The notes under the pieces: model-generated
Databases searched by the model: none
Seen by the model: only the letters and a program-made list of their open reading frames with translations
Told to the model about the DNA's origin: nothing
Shown here: piece after piece, positions 1 through 5,490 of the stretch
Numbering within the stretch: position 1 is the first letter of the stretch
Layout of the letters: the number at the start of each line of letters is the position of its first letter
Made by a program: the position numbers and the translations under genes
DNA from: an uncultured Pirellulaceae bacterium
GTDB lineage: Bacteria; Planctomycetota; Planctomycetia; Pirellulales; Pirellulaceae
Assembly (NCBI GenBank): GCA_934278005.1
Contig: CAKQWG010000177.1
Coordinates: 1 to 6,532, forward strand
Length of the DNA: 6,532 bases
Direction: 5' to 3'

Positions 1-39
1 CAGTGCATAGTCGCAGTGCAAAGTCACAGTGCAGCAGCT
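1..39. repeat. 13-bp tandem repeat, three copies, running off the left edge
   Basis: Three consecutive 13-base units begin with CAGTGCA: CAGTGCATAGTCG, CAGTGCAAAGTCA and CAGTGCAGCAGCT. The first two differ at two positions and the third diverges after its first seven bases. The array starts at base 1, so more copies may lie to the left. Because 13 is not a multiple of 3, the repeat shifts frame at each copy, which argues against it being coding. It overlaps the end of the possible MsrA remnant on the minus strand. Confidence 0.75.
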
Positions 40-79
40 TTTGATGATAGTCCTCGGCGTGCCAGGCTGCGTCGCAGGT
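1..79 (-). pseudogene. possible remnant of a peptide methionine sulfoxide reductase (MsrA) C-terminus
   Basis: Reading the minus strand leftward from about position 78 gives CDAAWHAEDYHQKLL and then residues encoded by the 13-bp repeats. The segment W-x-AEDYHQ (positions 41-64) closely resembles the conserved motif near the C-terminus of MsrA, which repairs methionine sulfoxide using thioredoxin. An intact MsrA would need well over 100 residues before this point, including the catalytic GCFW motif. In this orientation those would have to lie inside the divergent pgsA gene, and they are absent: the frame closes with a stop at 194-196 and has no ATG between. The stretch is therefore either a decayed fragment whose tail was replaced by the repeat, or chance similarity. 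The match covers only about ten residues, so certainty is low. Confidence 0.3.
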
Positions 80-109
80 TGATGAGCTGAGTCGGATTGT
101 TAGCGAATT

Positions 110-115
110 TATAAA
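110..115 (+). promoter_or_regulatory. possible -10-like element upstream of pgsA
   Basis: TATAAA lies in the only A+T-rich stretch (about 101-120) just before the first gene. It resembles a sigma-70 -10 box. No good -35 hexamer sits 16-18 bases upstream: TTGATG at 79-84 is too far away, with a spacer of about 25. If used, transcription would start close to the ATG at 133 and leave a very short leader, in keeping with the lack of a Shine-Dalgarno sequence. This is a weak call based on a single hexamer. Confidence 0.2.
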
Positions 116-132
116 ACAACGTTGCTCTACGC

Positions 133-840
133 ATGGTGCATCGGGGAAGTCATAACTTGGACAAACCAGCTTCGCCAGCCTCGGCCCCCACTTTCATAGC
201 CCCGCTTTGCAGCCATGCCGCGCGCGGCAATCCCGCCGCGGGCAATCCTGCGCATAACAACTCTGCCGCAGGCGATCTTGTCGCCAGCAACCGCATCTGG
301 AATGTACCCAACGCCCTGACGATGACTCGCCTCGTGCTCGCTGGCGGAGTGGGTGTACTGATCGAATGGGGTTGGTTTTTTCCTGCGCTGGTAGCATTTA
401 TCATCGCCGCCAGTACTGATTTTCTGGATGGTTGGTGGGCCCGACGCTTCAATCAAATCACCAAGCTTGGACGCGTGCTCGACCCCTTTGTCGATAAGAT
501 CATCGTCACTGCTGCACTGGTTGCTCTGGTTGCTCAGCCCAATAGCCAGATTGCCCCATGGATGGTCACGATCATTTTGGGACGCGAATTCCTGGTTACC
601 AGTCTGCGCGCTATGATCGAGGGCCAGGGAGGGGATTTTTCCGCACGTTGGCTTGGCAAGTGGAAAATGCTTGTGCAGTGCGCGGCTGTCGGGGCCAGCT
701 TGTGGTTGCTCCAAGACTGGCAAGTGTGGCTGCAGTGGACAACGCTCATTCTGGCCTACTTGGCTGTACTAATCACCGTCATTTCGGGACTCGATTATAT
801 TGTTCAGGCCGCGCGATCCATACGCGCGGCATCGCATTGA
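133..840 (+). CDS. pgsA: CDP-diacylglycerol--glycerol-3-phosphate 3-phosphatidyltransferase (PgsA-type)
   Basis: This is a 235-residue CDP-alcohol phosphatidyltransferase. The family member PgsA transfers a phosphatidyl group from CDP-diacylglycerol to glycerol-3-phosphate, giving phosphatidylglycerol phosphate and CMP, the committed step to phosphatidylglycerol and cardiolipin in the inner membrane. The signature DG-x2-AR-x8-G-x3-D-x3-D is complete: D99, G100, A103, R104, G113, D117 and D121, with D96 before it. The usual PgsA opening, N-x-PNALTMTRL, begins only at about residue 57. Hydrophobic segments follow at roughly 65-95, 123-135, 142-160, 178-194 and 203-222. The first ~50 residues are a hydrophilic Ala/Asn/Pro-rich extension with five-residue repeats. 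An in-frame TAA at 112-114 limits the start to 133 (ATG) or 136 (GTG); neither has a clear ribosome-binding site. Choosing PgsA over another family member (for example a phosphatidylserine or cardiolipin synthase) rests on the N-terminal motif and size. Confidence 0.88.
   Translation: MVHRGSHNLDKPASPASAPTFIAPLCSHAARGNPAAGNPAHNNSAAGDLVASNRIWNVPNALTMTRLVLAGGVGVLIEWGWFFPALVAFIIAASTDFLDGWWARRFNQITKLGRVLDPFVDKIIVTAALVALVAQPNSQIAPWMVTIILGREFLVTSLRAMIEGQGGDFSARWLGKWKMLVQCAAVGASLWLLQDWQVWLQWTTLILAYLAVLITVISGLDYIVQAARSIRAASH
226..285 (+). repeat. degenerate 15-bp in-frame repeat in the pgsA N-terminal extension
   Basis: Four successive 15-base units (226-240, 241-255, 256-270, 271-285) encode GNPAA, GNPAH, NNSAA and GDLVA. 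A possible fifth start, SN, is visible at 286. The first two units begin with the same GGCAATCC. The others keep the pattern at the protein level with base changes. The frame is maintained, so the duplications lengthen the tail without disrupting the enzyme. Confidence 0.6.
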
Positions 841-915
841 GTTTCTAAGCAGCTCTGAGCGCCTGCCCAGCGGGCCGCTTGGATATTACCTCTTAATTTT
901 GCATGACGCTGGCCA

Positions 916-2175
916 ATGAATGAAAATCAGACCGTTGAGCTGACTCCCGAATTTCTCGAACAATACTCGGTTCTGTCATTCGCCTTGTCGCTCATCGTGA
1001 TCGGACTGTTAGCCGGCGCGCTGGCAAGCTGGGCCTATTTGATCGGCCGCGCCATCCGCGGTAAACCAATATTGGCGGTCGAAGCTTGCGCACCACGCGT
1101 GTGGGGGCTGTCCGATGTCATGTTCATCGGGATCACCAGCGTAGTTTGCCAAATCGTTTTTGCTTCGGCGTACGTGAGGCTGGTTGGACGCGGCGTGCCC
1201 GGGGATGGCAGCGGGCAGTTGTCAGCTGCCGTAGCCGCAGCGGCTGGTTTCGGAACCATCGCGGCCGTCATCTTGGGCCTCGGCTGGCTGGCACTTCGCT
1301 TCAACACCGCTCCCGCACACGCTGGCTTTCGAACTGAAGGCTTATGGCGCCAGCTGCGAATTGGTGTGGTGGCCACCCTGGCCGTCCTGCCAGTGGTGTA
1401 TGTGCTCATGGCGGCCGTCTCTATCGGGCTGAAAACGGAGTACTCCCATCCGCTGTTGGACGAGGTTCGCCGCAACGCCACTTTGGGCAGCTATCTGCTC
1501 GGAGTCGTGTCCGCCGTGCTGATCGCTCCACTGGCTGAGGAATTTTTATTTCGCGTGCTGATTCAGGGCTGGTTGCAGTCTTGGCCCGTGAGCACTCCCA
1601 GACAGATATTGTTCGGCGCCAGCCTGGCCGATAGGGCGGCCTCTTTAGCCAATGCGCCAAGCCTGCGCGACGGGGCTGCCATGCGCGATGAAGCTGTGAT
1701 GCGCAGTGAAGCTGTCATGCGCGACTGGGATGTCGAAGCTGAGCTCGTCGACGACCGGCCGTTGACCGTGGGAATCGGGTCGACGCCCAGCGAGCCACAC
1801 TCGGCACAGTTGACCGGCGCCCCACGCGACTTAAACGATCCACGCCGCTTGGCCGTAGACTCTGGCGGCGCCCAGGCTGGCTCCCTGGACTTCGTTCCGC
1901 CACTTTGGCCATCGATCGTGACCGGTATCCTGTTTGGCCTAGCACACTGGGGCTATGGTCTGAGTTTCATCCCGCTTATCGTGCTCGGCATCGTGCTGGG
2001 GCTGCTGTACCGCGCCACGAATTCGATCTGGCCCTGCTTTTTAGTCCATTTTTCGCTCAATGCCGCCAGCATGCTTGGCTTGGGCGTCAGTATTCTAATC
2101 GAGCGTGGCAAGCAGGACGATTTAGCCAAACTGGTCAGCTATTTGCCAGCCTGGCTCACAGCGTCTAACCTATAG
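916..2175 (+). CDS. CPBP family intramembrane glutamic/metallo-endopeptidase with large central insert
   Basis: This 419-residue polytopic membrane protein has all three motifs of the CPBP (CAAX protease and bacteriocin-processing, Abi) family: EExxxR at E208, E209, R213; FxxxH at F340 and H344; and HxxxN at H378 and N382. These form the active site of Rce1-like intramembrane proteases. Hydrophobic segments lie near residues 18-43, 66-90, 103-128, 149-171, 192-207, 331-347, 350-366 and 372-396. In most family members the first two motifs are a few tens of residues apart. Here E208 and H344 are separated by about 135, because a hydrophilic segment (roughly 228-326) with hexapeptide repeats has been inserted. 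It would face one side of the membrane as a loop. The substrate is unknown; bacterial members range from bacteriocin self-immunity to protein processing. The gene follows pgsA after 75 bases with no clear Shine-Dalgarno; the ATG at 916 opens a hydrophilic N-terminus just before the first membrane span. Confidence 0.87.
   Translation: MNENQTVELTPEFLEQYSVLSFALSLIVIGLLAGALASWAYLIGRAIRGKPILAVEACAPRVWGLSDVMFIGITSVVCQIVFASAYVRLVGRGVPGDGSGQLSAAVAAAAGFGTIAAVILGLGWLALRFNTAPAHAGFRTEGLWRQLRIGVVATLAVLPVVYVLMAAVSIGLKTEYSHPLLDEVRRNATLGSYLLGVVSAVLIAPLAEEFLFRVLIQGWLQSWPVSTPRQILFGASLADRAASLANAPSLRDGAAMRDEAVMRSEAVMRDWDVEAELVDDRPLTVGIGSTPSEPHSAQLTGAPRDLNDPRRLAVDSGGAQAGSLDFVPPLWPSIVTGILFGLAHWGYGLSFIPLIVLGIVLGLLYRATNSIWPCFLVHFSLNAASMLGLGVSILIERGKQDDLAKLVSYLPAWLTASNL
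1657..1728 (+). repeat. 18-bp in-frame tandem repeat in the CPBP protease insert
   Basis: Four 18-base units encode PSLRDG (1657-1674), AAMRDE (1675-1692), AVMRSE (1693-1710) and AVMRDW (1711-1728). The last three share GCTG at the start and ATGCGC in the middle at the base level, so they look like recent duplications. The first is more diverged. The block sits at the start of the hydrophilic insert between the EExxxR and FxxxH motifs. Confidence 0.75.
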
Positions 2176-2235
2176 TGACAGCTGTGTTGAAGATTGCGGC
2201 TGGATTGCTTCTGCCATTTTAGGGTGTGCCTGCCT

Positions 2236-4194
2236 GTGCCCAGTGACGACGTGTTCGACTTTCATTGCCCACAATGCCAGCACCGCCTAAAGGCGAAGCT
2301 TGGAGCCACTGGCCGCCGCGCCAAGTGCCCCAAGTGCCAGCATACACTCATCGTGCCTGCCCCTCCTACCTCGGCTCCCTCCCCGGCCACGGCGACTGCC
2401 CCGGCCTCGGCGACTGCACCCCGCCCGCCAATCCCTCAGCTGCCAGTCCCTCAACCGACAGCTCCGGCGACGCCAGCCGCCTCCGCAACGCCGGGCTCGG
2501 CTGGTAACGACACCTCGCTCACCGCGCAGCGACACTCGGCAGGCTTTGCTCCCAGCGAGTCGACAGAAATTCCGCGGAAGGATGCCGGTATTCCGCGGAA
2601 GGATGCCGAACAAACGCCGACAAGCAGCGCTGCCAGACCAGCCCGCGCTATCGACCGTACCGACTGGCTCAATCTTGGTGAGCCGGCCATCGGCGATTTG
2701 TCAGAGCGACAGCAGCTGTATGAAACGAACAGACAAGCCAAAGAGCGCGCACGGATGGCGCAAGTACACAAGCAACAGTCGCGCCGCAGGCCGCAAGGCG
2801 ACGCCGCCAGCGAATCCGCCTCTAGCGCTGAAACGCCGACACACTTGGCCAACCCGTCCGCCGCTAAACCGCCTGCCGCGGAGGTGGTTAAGCGTTCGGT
2901 CTTCGACGATGATCTGCCGGAGCTCTCCGAATTGCACCCGCCGAGCCGGCCCAGCCGATCCATCGAAGACCTGCTCGCCGCCCACACCTCGGACACCCAC
3001 GGTCGATCCGAGCCACTGTCTGACTTGGTTCCCGATCTGCCTCCCATTGCCAAAGGCAAATCGCCGCGGCGGCCGACTCGCCCCAGCAGCTCCGCTTCCT
3101 CTGCCGCGTCGGATCCCGAATACCGCATCGCCTGTGCGGCTTGTGGAACAGTCCAATACGTTCGGCTTTCTCAAAAGGGGAAGAAGATCCAGTGCCCCGA
3201 CTGTTTATTAACGTTTCCGATCCCAGCCCCCGCGCCTGGCTGGAAGCCCACTGCGCCGAATCAGCAGCGTGAATCTCAAACCGATTGGCATTCGGCAAGT
3301 GGCGATGGACTGCAGGCCGCAGATTCTCAGGACACGCAGCGGTCGCGCGCAGCGCGGATGCTCGAGCAGGCCGACCAGCGCGCCATGGATGAGGACCTTG
3401 ACCGCTTGTACGAAGACGACTTCGACACTGCCGATTTTGTCCAGCGCACATTCGGATTCCTCAAGGACCCGGTAGTGCTGGCTTACATCTTCGGTAACGC
3501 CATTGTCTTCGCAGGCATTTTCGCGGCGGGCCAAGCGGCCGCCAATCAATCCAATACGCCCGAGGGACACGGCGTGCTGCTGGCCGTGGCCATCGGGGCA
3601 CCTGTTATCGGACTATTGTTTGCCATGCCTATGCTCAGTGGAGGAATCGCGCTGATCGAATCGGTCGCCAATGGGCAGCGGCGTGTAGCGGACTGGCCTA
3701 GCTTTCATTTGTTTGACAACGCAGGTGACATGGTCGCCATTACAGCCGCCTTGCTCGGAGCCGTCATCCCTGGCTTTCTGTTCGGTAGCTGGCTCGGCGG
3801 CGAAGACCCTGGCGCGGGTCGCATTCAAATTGCCGGCATGATGGCCAGCAGCTTGTTTTTGTTTCCGGTGTTTTTGCTTTCAATGCTCGATAACGGCAGC
3901 ATGTTTGCCCCGGTTTCCAGTGCGGTCCTAAATTCGCTGCGGCAGGCGACCGAGGCTTGGGGAGGCTATTTCCTGAAAACCCTCATCGCCTTTGCCACGG
4001 TCCTGCTGCTGTGGCTGTTGCTACTAGGAGAGGGTAAGCCAGTTGCACTGGCGGCCATCGCGGGAAGCCTGCTTCCACTGCTGATCTTTTTTACGTGCCA
4101 GCAAATCGGCGCCCTGGCCGGCAGCATCAGCGAACACTTGAGTTTCGAATTCGTTCCCCCGGGCGATGACGACAACAGTGCCGAAGGCGAGTAG
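2236..4194 (+). CDS. double zinc-ribbon, multi-pass membrane protein of unknown function
   Basis: From the GTG at 2236 this gives 652 residues. Domains in order: an N-terminal zinc ribbon with C11-x2-C14 and C30-x2-C33, in CPQC and CPKC knuckles; a disordered linker of about 260 residues rich in Pro, Ala, Ser and Thr with short repeats; a second zinc ribbon with C300-x2-C303 and C320-x2-C323; a charged acidic stretch (about 370-405); then a membrane domain with likely spans near 414-434, 446-471, 497-521, 531-551, 580-598 and 600-622, and an acidic tail. The eight cysteines probably bind two zinc ions. No enzymatic motif is visible, and the membrane domain is not one I can name. The frame is open from 2191 and has no ATG before the first ribbon, so the start must be non-ATG: TTG 2194, GTG 2224, GTG 2236 or GTG 2251. 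I prefer 2236 because AGGGTG lies 9 bases upstream and related ribbons begin close to the first CPxC. It follows the CPBP gene by about 60 bases. Confidence 0.72.
   Translation: MPSDDVFDFHCPQCQHRLKAKLGATGRRAKCPKCQHTLIVPAPPTSAPSPATATAPASATAPRPPIPQLPVPQPTAPATPAASATPGSAGNDTSLTAQRHSAGFAPSESTEIPRKDAGIPRKDAEQTPTSSAARPARAIDRTDWLNLGEPAIGDLSERQQLYETNRQAKERARMAQVHKQQSRRRPQGDAASESASSAETPTHLANPSAAKPPAAEVVKRSVFDDDLPELSELHPPSRPSRSIEDLLAAHTSDTHGRSEPLSDLVPDLPPIAKGKSPRRPTRPSSSASSAASDPEYRIACAACGTVQYVRLSQKGKKIQCPDCLLTFPIPAPAPGWKPTAPNQQRESQTDWHSASGDGLQAADSQDTQRSRAARMLEQADQRAMDEDLDRLYEDDFDTADFVQRTFGFLKDPVVLAYIFGNAIVFAGIFAAGQAAANQSNTPEGHGVLLAVAIGAPVIGLLFAMPMLSGGIALIESVANGQRRVADWPSFHLFDNAGDMVAITAALLGAVIPGFLFGSWLGGEDPGAGRIQIAGMMASSLFLFPVFLLSMLDNGSMFAPVSSAVLNSLRQATEAWGGYFLKTLIAFATVLLLWLLLLGEGKPVALAAIAGSLLPLLIFFTCQQIGALAGSISEHLSFEFVPPGDDDNSAEGE
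2386..2421 (+). repeat. 18-bp in-frame duplication in the zinc-ribbon protein linker
   Basis: Two 18-base units encode ATATAP (2386-2403) and ASATAP (2404-2421), sharing GCGACTGC at the same offset. They lie in the Pro/Ala/Thr-rich linker just after the first zinc ribbon. Low-complexity coding sequence makes partial matches easy, so this is less striking than the repeat at 2569. Confidence 0.5.
2569..2610 (+). repeat. 21-bp near-perfect in-frame duplication in the zinc-ribbon protein linker
   Basis: Two adjacent 21-base units each begin ATTCCGCGGAAGGATGCCG and differ only in the last two bases. They encode IPRKDAG then IPRKDAE. The near identity, including third codon positions, indicates a recent duplication. 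Confidence 0.85.
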
Positions 4195-4594
4195 CATCTA
4201 TGGATGTGCTGCGGAGAGTTGCGTACTTTAGCCAAACGGGCACTCTGCCAACCCCATGAACCATCAGCCTCCCCACCATGCGAACCTGCTGCCTGAGCCA
4301 AATGTCATCAGTGGAGGATGTGACGTCGCGCTTCAAGCCTCACAGCGCCTCCCACTGAAGCGGGCGGCTCGCGGGAACATAAATGCTCAAAATCAATGCT
4401 TCGTCGCTCGCGCACCAAAGCGGTTGGCCTCTAGGTCTGTCGACTTCCGCTAGCGACTCACTTTCGTTAATCTGAGGCTTAACGCGGCCTCGTACCGTGA
4501 TTCCCAGGTCGATCGTGGTCGATACGCACTTTAGACGAGCTCTACGAGCTGTCTGCAAGCCTATTTTATCCTCTTTCATGGAGCCCAGCTCGCG
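4195..4594. other. 400-bp intergenic region without a convincing gene
   Basis: The reading frames here on both strands are short, have no recognisable motifs and lack ribosome-binding sites. No tRNA- or rRNA-like segment was recognised. It probably holds the end of the upstream transcript and the promoter and leader of the aminotransferase gene. I see no convincing -35/-10 pair and no strong terminator. A small hairpin (GCATC, loop TATG, GATGT) overlaps the stop codon of the upstream gene at 4194-4207, and a stronger one lies at 4534-4553. GGTCGAT occurs twice, ten bases apart, at 4507 and 4517. Confidence 0.6.
4534..4553 (+). promoter_or_regulatory. hairpin in the leader of the aminotransferase gene
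   Basis: GACGAGCTC and GAGCTGTC flank the loop TAC and can pair over eight base pairs with one bulged G. The structure lies about 40 bases before the ATG at 4595. It is not followed directly by a U-tract, although CTATTTTATC begins at 4561. It could be a leader structure affecting expression, but no alternative pairing or leader peptide was found, so a regulatory role is speculation. Confidence 0.3.
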
Positions 4595-5464
4595 ATGCCG
4601 TCGGTCGAGATTTACATTAATGGCCAGTACTACGCCAAAGAAGATGCGAAGATCAGCGTTTTCGACCATGGTTTGCTCTATGGCGATGGAGTGTTCGAAG
4701 GCCTGCGGGCGTATTCCGGAAATGTCTTCCGCTTGGATGAACACCTGCGGCGACTTTACGAATCCGCCCTAGCCATCATGCTGCAGATTCCCGTGGCCCC
4801 CGCCGAACTCGGGCAAGCCATCCGCGATACGCTTGCGCGCAATAACATCTCGGATGGCTACATCCGCGTCGTGATAACCCGAGGGGCTGGGTCGTTGGGT
4901 ATCGATCCCAGCAAGACGGCAGATCCACAGGTCATCGTCATTGCCGATCACATCCAGCTCTATCCCCAAGAGCTCTACGAGAACGGTTTGGAAATCGTCA
5001 CCGCCTCGACGATCCGCAATCATCCCGCAGCGCTCAATCCACGCATCAAGTCTCTCAACTACCTGAACAACATTCTGGCCAAGATCGAAGGCAAACGAGC
5101 TGGCTGCCTAGAAGCCTTGATGCTCAACCAACGCGGCGAAGTGGCTGAATGCACGGCTGATAATATCTTTATCGTCCGCCGCGGAGAACTTTTCACCCCA
5201 CCGATCGATGCTGGGATTTTAGAAGGCGTCACCCGCAACGCCATCATCGAATTGGCGCAACAGGCCGGCATAACCGTCCACCAAAACACGATGACCCGAC
5301 ACGATGTCTACATCGCCGATGAGTGCTTCCTGACAGGCAGCGGCGCCGAAGTCATACCGGTCATCAAAGTCGATACACGCCCCATCGGTCCAGGTACCGT
5401 CGGCCCCATGACGCGACAACTTACCGAAGCCTTCCACCGTTTGGTCCGGCAACCATCTAGTTGA
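4595..5464 (+). CDS. ilvE: branched-chain amino acid aminotransferase (fold-type IV PLP enzyme)
   Basis: This 289-residue enzyme is predicted to interconvert Leu, Ile and Val with their 2-oxo acids using 2-oxoglutarate/glutamate, the last step of branched-chain amino acid synthesis, in the cytoplasm. Conserved features are FDHGLLYGDGVFEGLRAY (residues 23-40, typical of IlvE rather than D-amino acid transaminase), the Schiff-base lysine K152 in RIKSLNYLNN, and the class-IV signature E185-C-T-A-D-N190-I-F followed by T201 and L-x-GVTR (209-214). Phosphate-binding residues are suggested by the TGSGAEVIPV segment near 247-256. The length and opening (EIYINGQYY) match the compact IlvE type shared by archaea and many bacteria. 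The ATG at 4595 is preceded by GGAG at 4580-4583, a somewhat distant ribosome-binding site; the ATG at 4578 is out of frame. It lies 26 bases from the next gene, so the two are probably co-transcribed. A related class-IV transaminase of different specificity cannot be fully excluded. Confidence 0.92.
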   Translation: MPSVEIYINGQYYAKEDAKISVFDHGLLYGDGVFEGLRAYSGNVFRLDEHLRRLYESALAIMLQIPVAPAELGQAIRDTLARNNISDGYIRVVITRGAGSLGIDPSKTADPQVIVIADHIQLYPQELYENGLEIVTASTIRNHPAALNPRIKSLNYLNNILAKIEGKRAGCLEALMLNQRGEVAECTADNIFIVRRGELFTPPIDAGILEGVTRNAIIELAQQAGITVHQNTMTRHDVYIADECFLTGSGAEVIPVIKVDTRPIGPGTVGPMTRQLTEAFHRLVRQPSS

Positions 5465-5478
5465 TTTAACCTGCTCAC

Positions 5479-5483
5479 GAGGT
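5479..5483 (+). promoter_or_regulatory. Shine-Dalgarno sequence for the methyltransferase gene
   Basis: GAGGT ends seven bases before the ATG at 5491. It is the clearest ribosome-binding site in the window and fixes the start upstream of the export signal, supporting the view that the N-terminal hydrophobic segment is translated. Confidence 0.65.
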
Positions 5484-5490
5484 AACGCAC

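Noticed and set aside
127..723. Minus-strand open frame of 198 codons opposite pgsA
   Set aside because: It has no recognisable motif, lies antisense to a gene with a full catalytic signature, and is explained by G+C-rich codon use.
860..880. Short G+C-rich inverted repeat (GCCC, AGC, GGGC) between pgsA and the CPBP gene as a terminator
   Set aside because: The stem is only four base pairs with no U-tract directly after it, and the gap to the next gene is short.
2451..3128. Minus-strand open frame of 225 codons inside the zinc-ribbon gene
   Set aside because: It is a shadow of the low-complexity linker, with no domain and no start context.
2300..3211. Open frame of 303 codons overlapping the zinc-ribbon gene on the same strand
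   Set aside because: It is an out-of-frame reading of the Pro/Ala-rich linker. Its product is basic low-complexity sequence, while the other frame holds the paired CxxC motifs and membrane spans.
4256..4453. Small open frame of 65 codons in the intergenic region
   Set aside because: It has no ribosome-binding site, no recognisable motif and no hydrophobic segment; it is consistent with chance.
4340..4744. Minus-strand open frame across the ilvE start
   Set aside because: It overlaps the conserved N-terminus of the aminotransferase in antisense and has no family features.
4497..4772. Possible leader peptide for ilvE with clustered Ile and Val codons (IPRSIVVD)
   Set aside because: The frame does not stop before ilvE but runs about 180 bases into it, and the Ile/Val cluster is small, so it does not fit an attenuation peptide.
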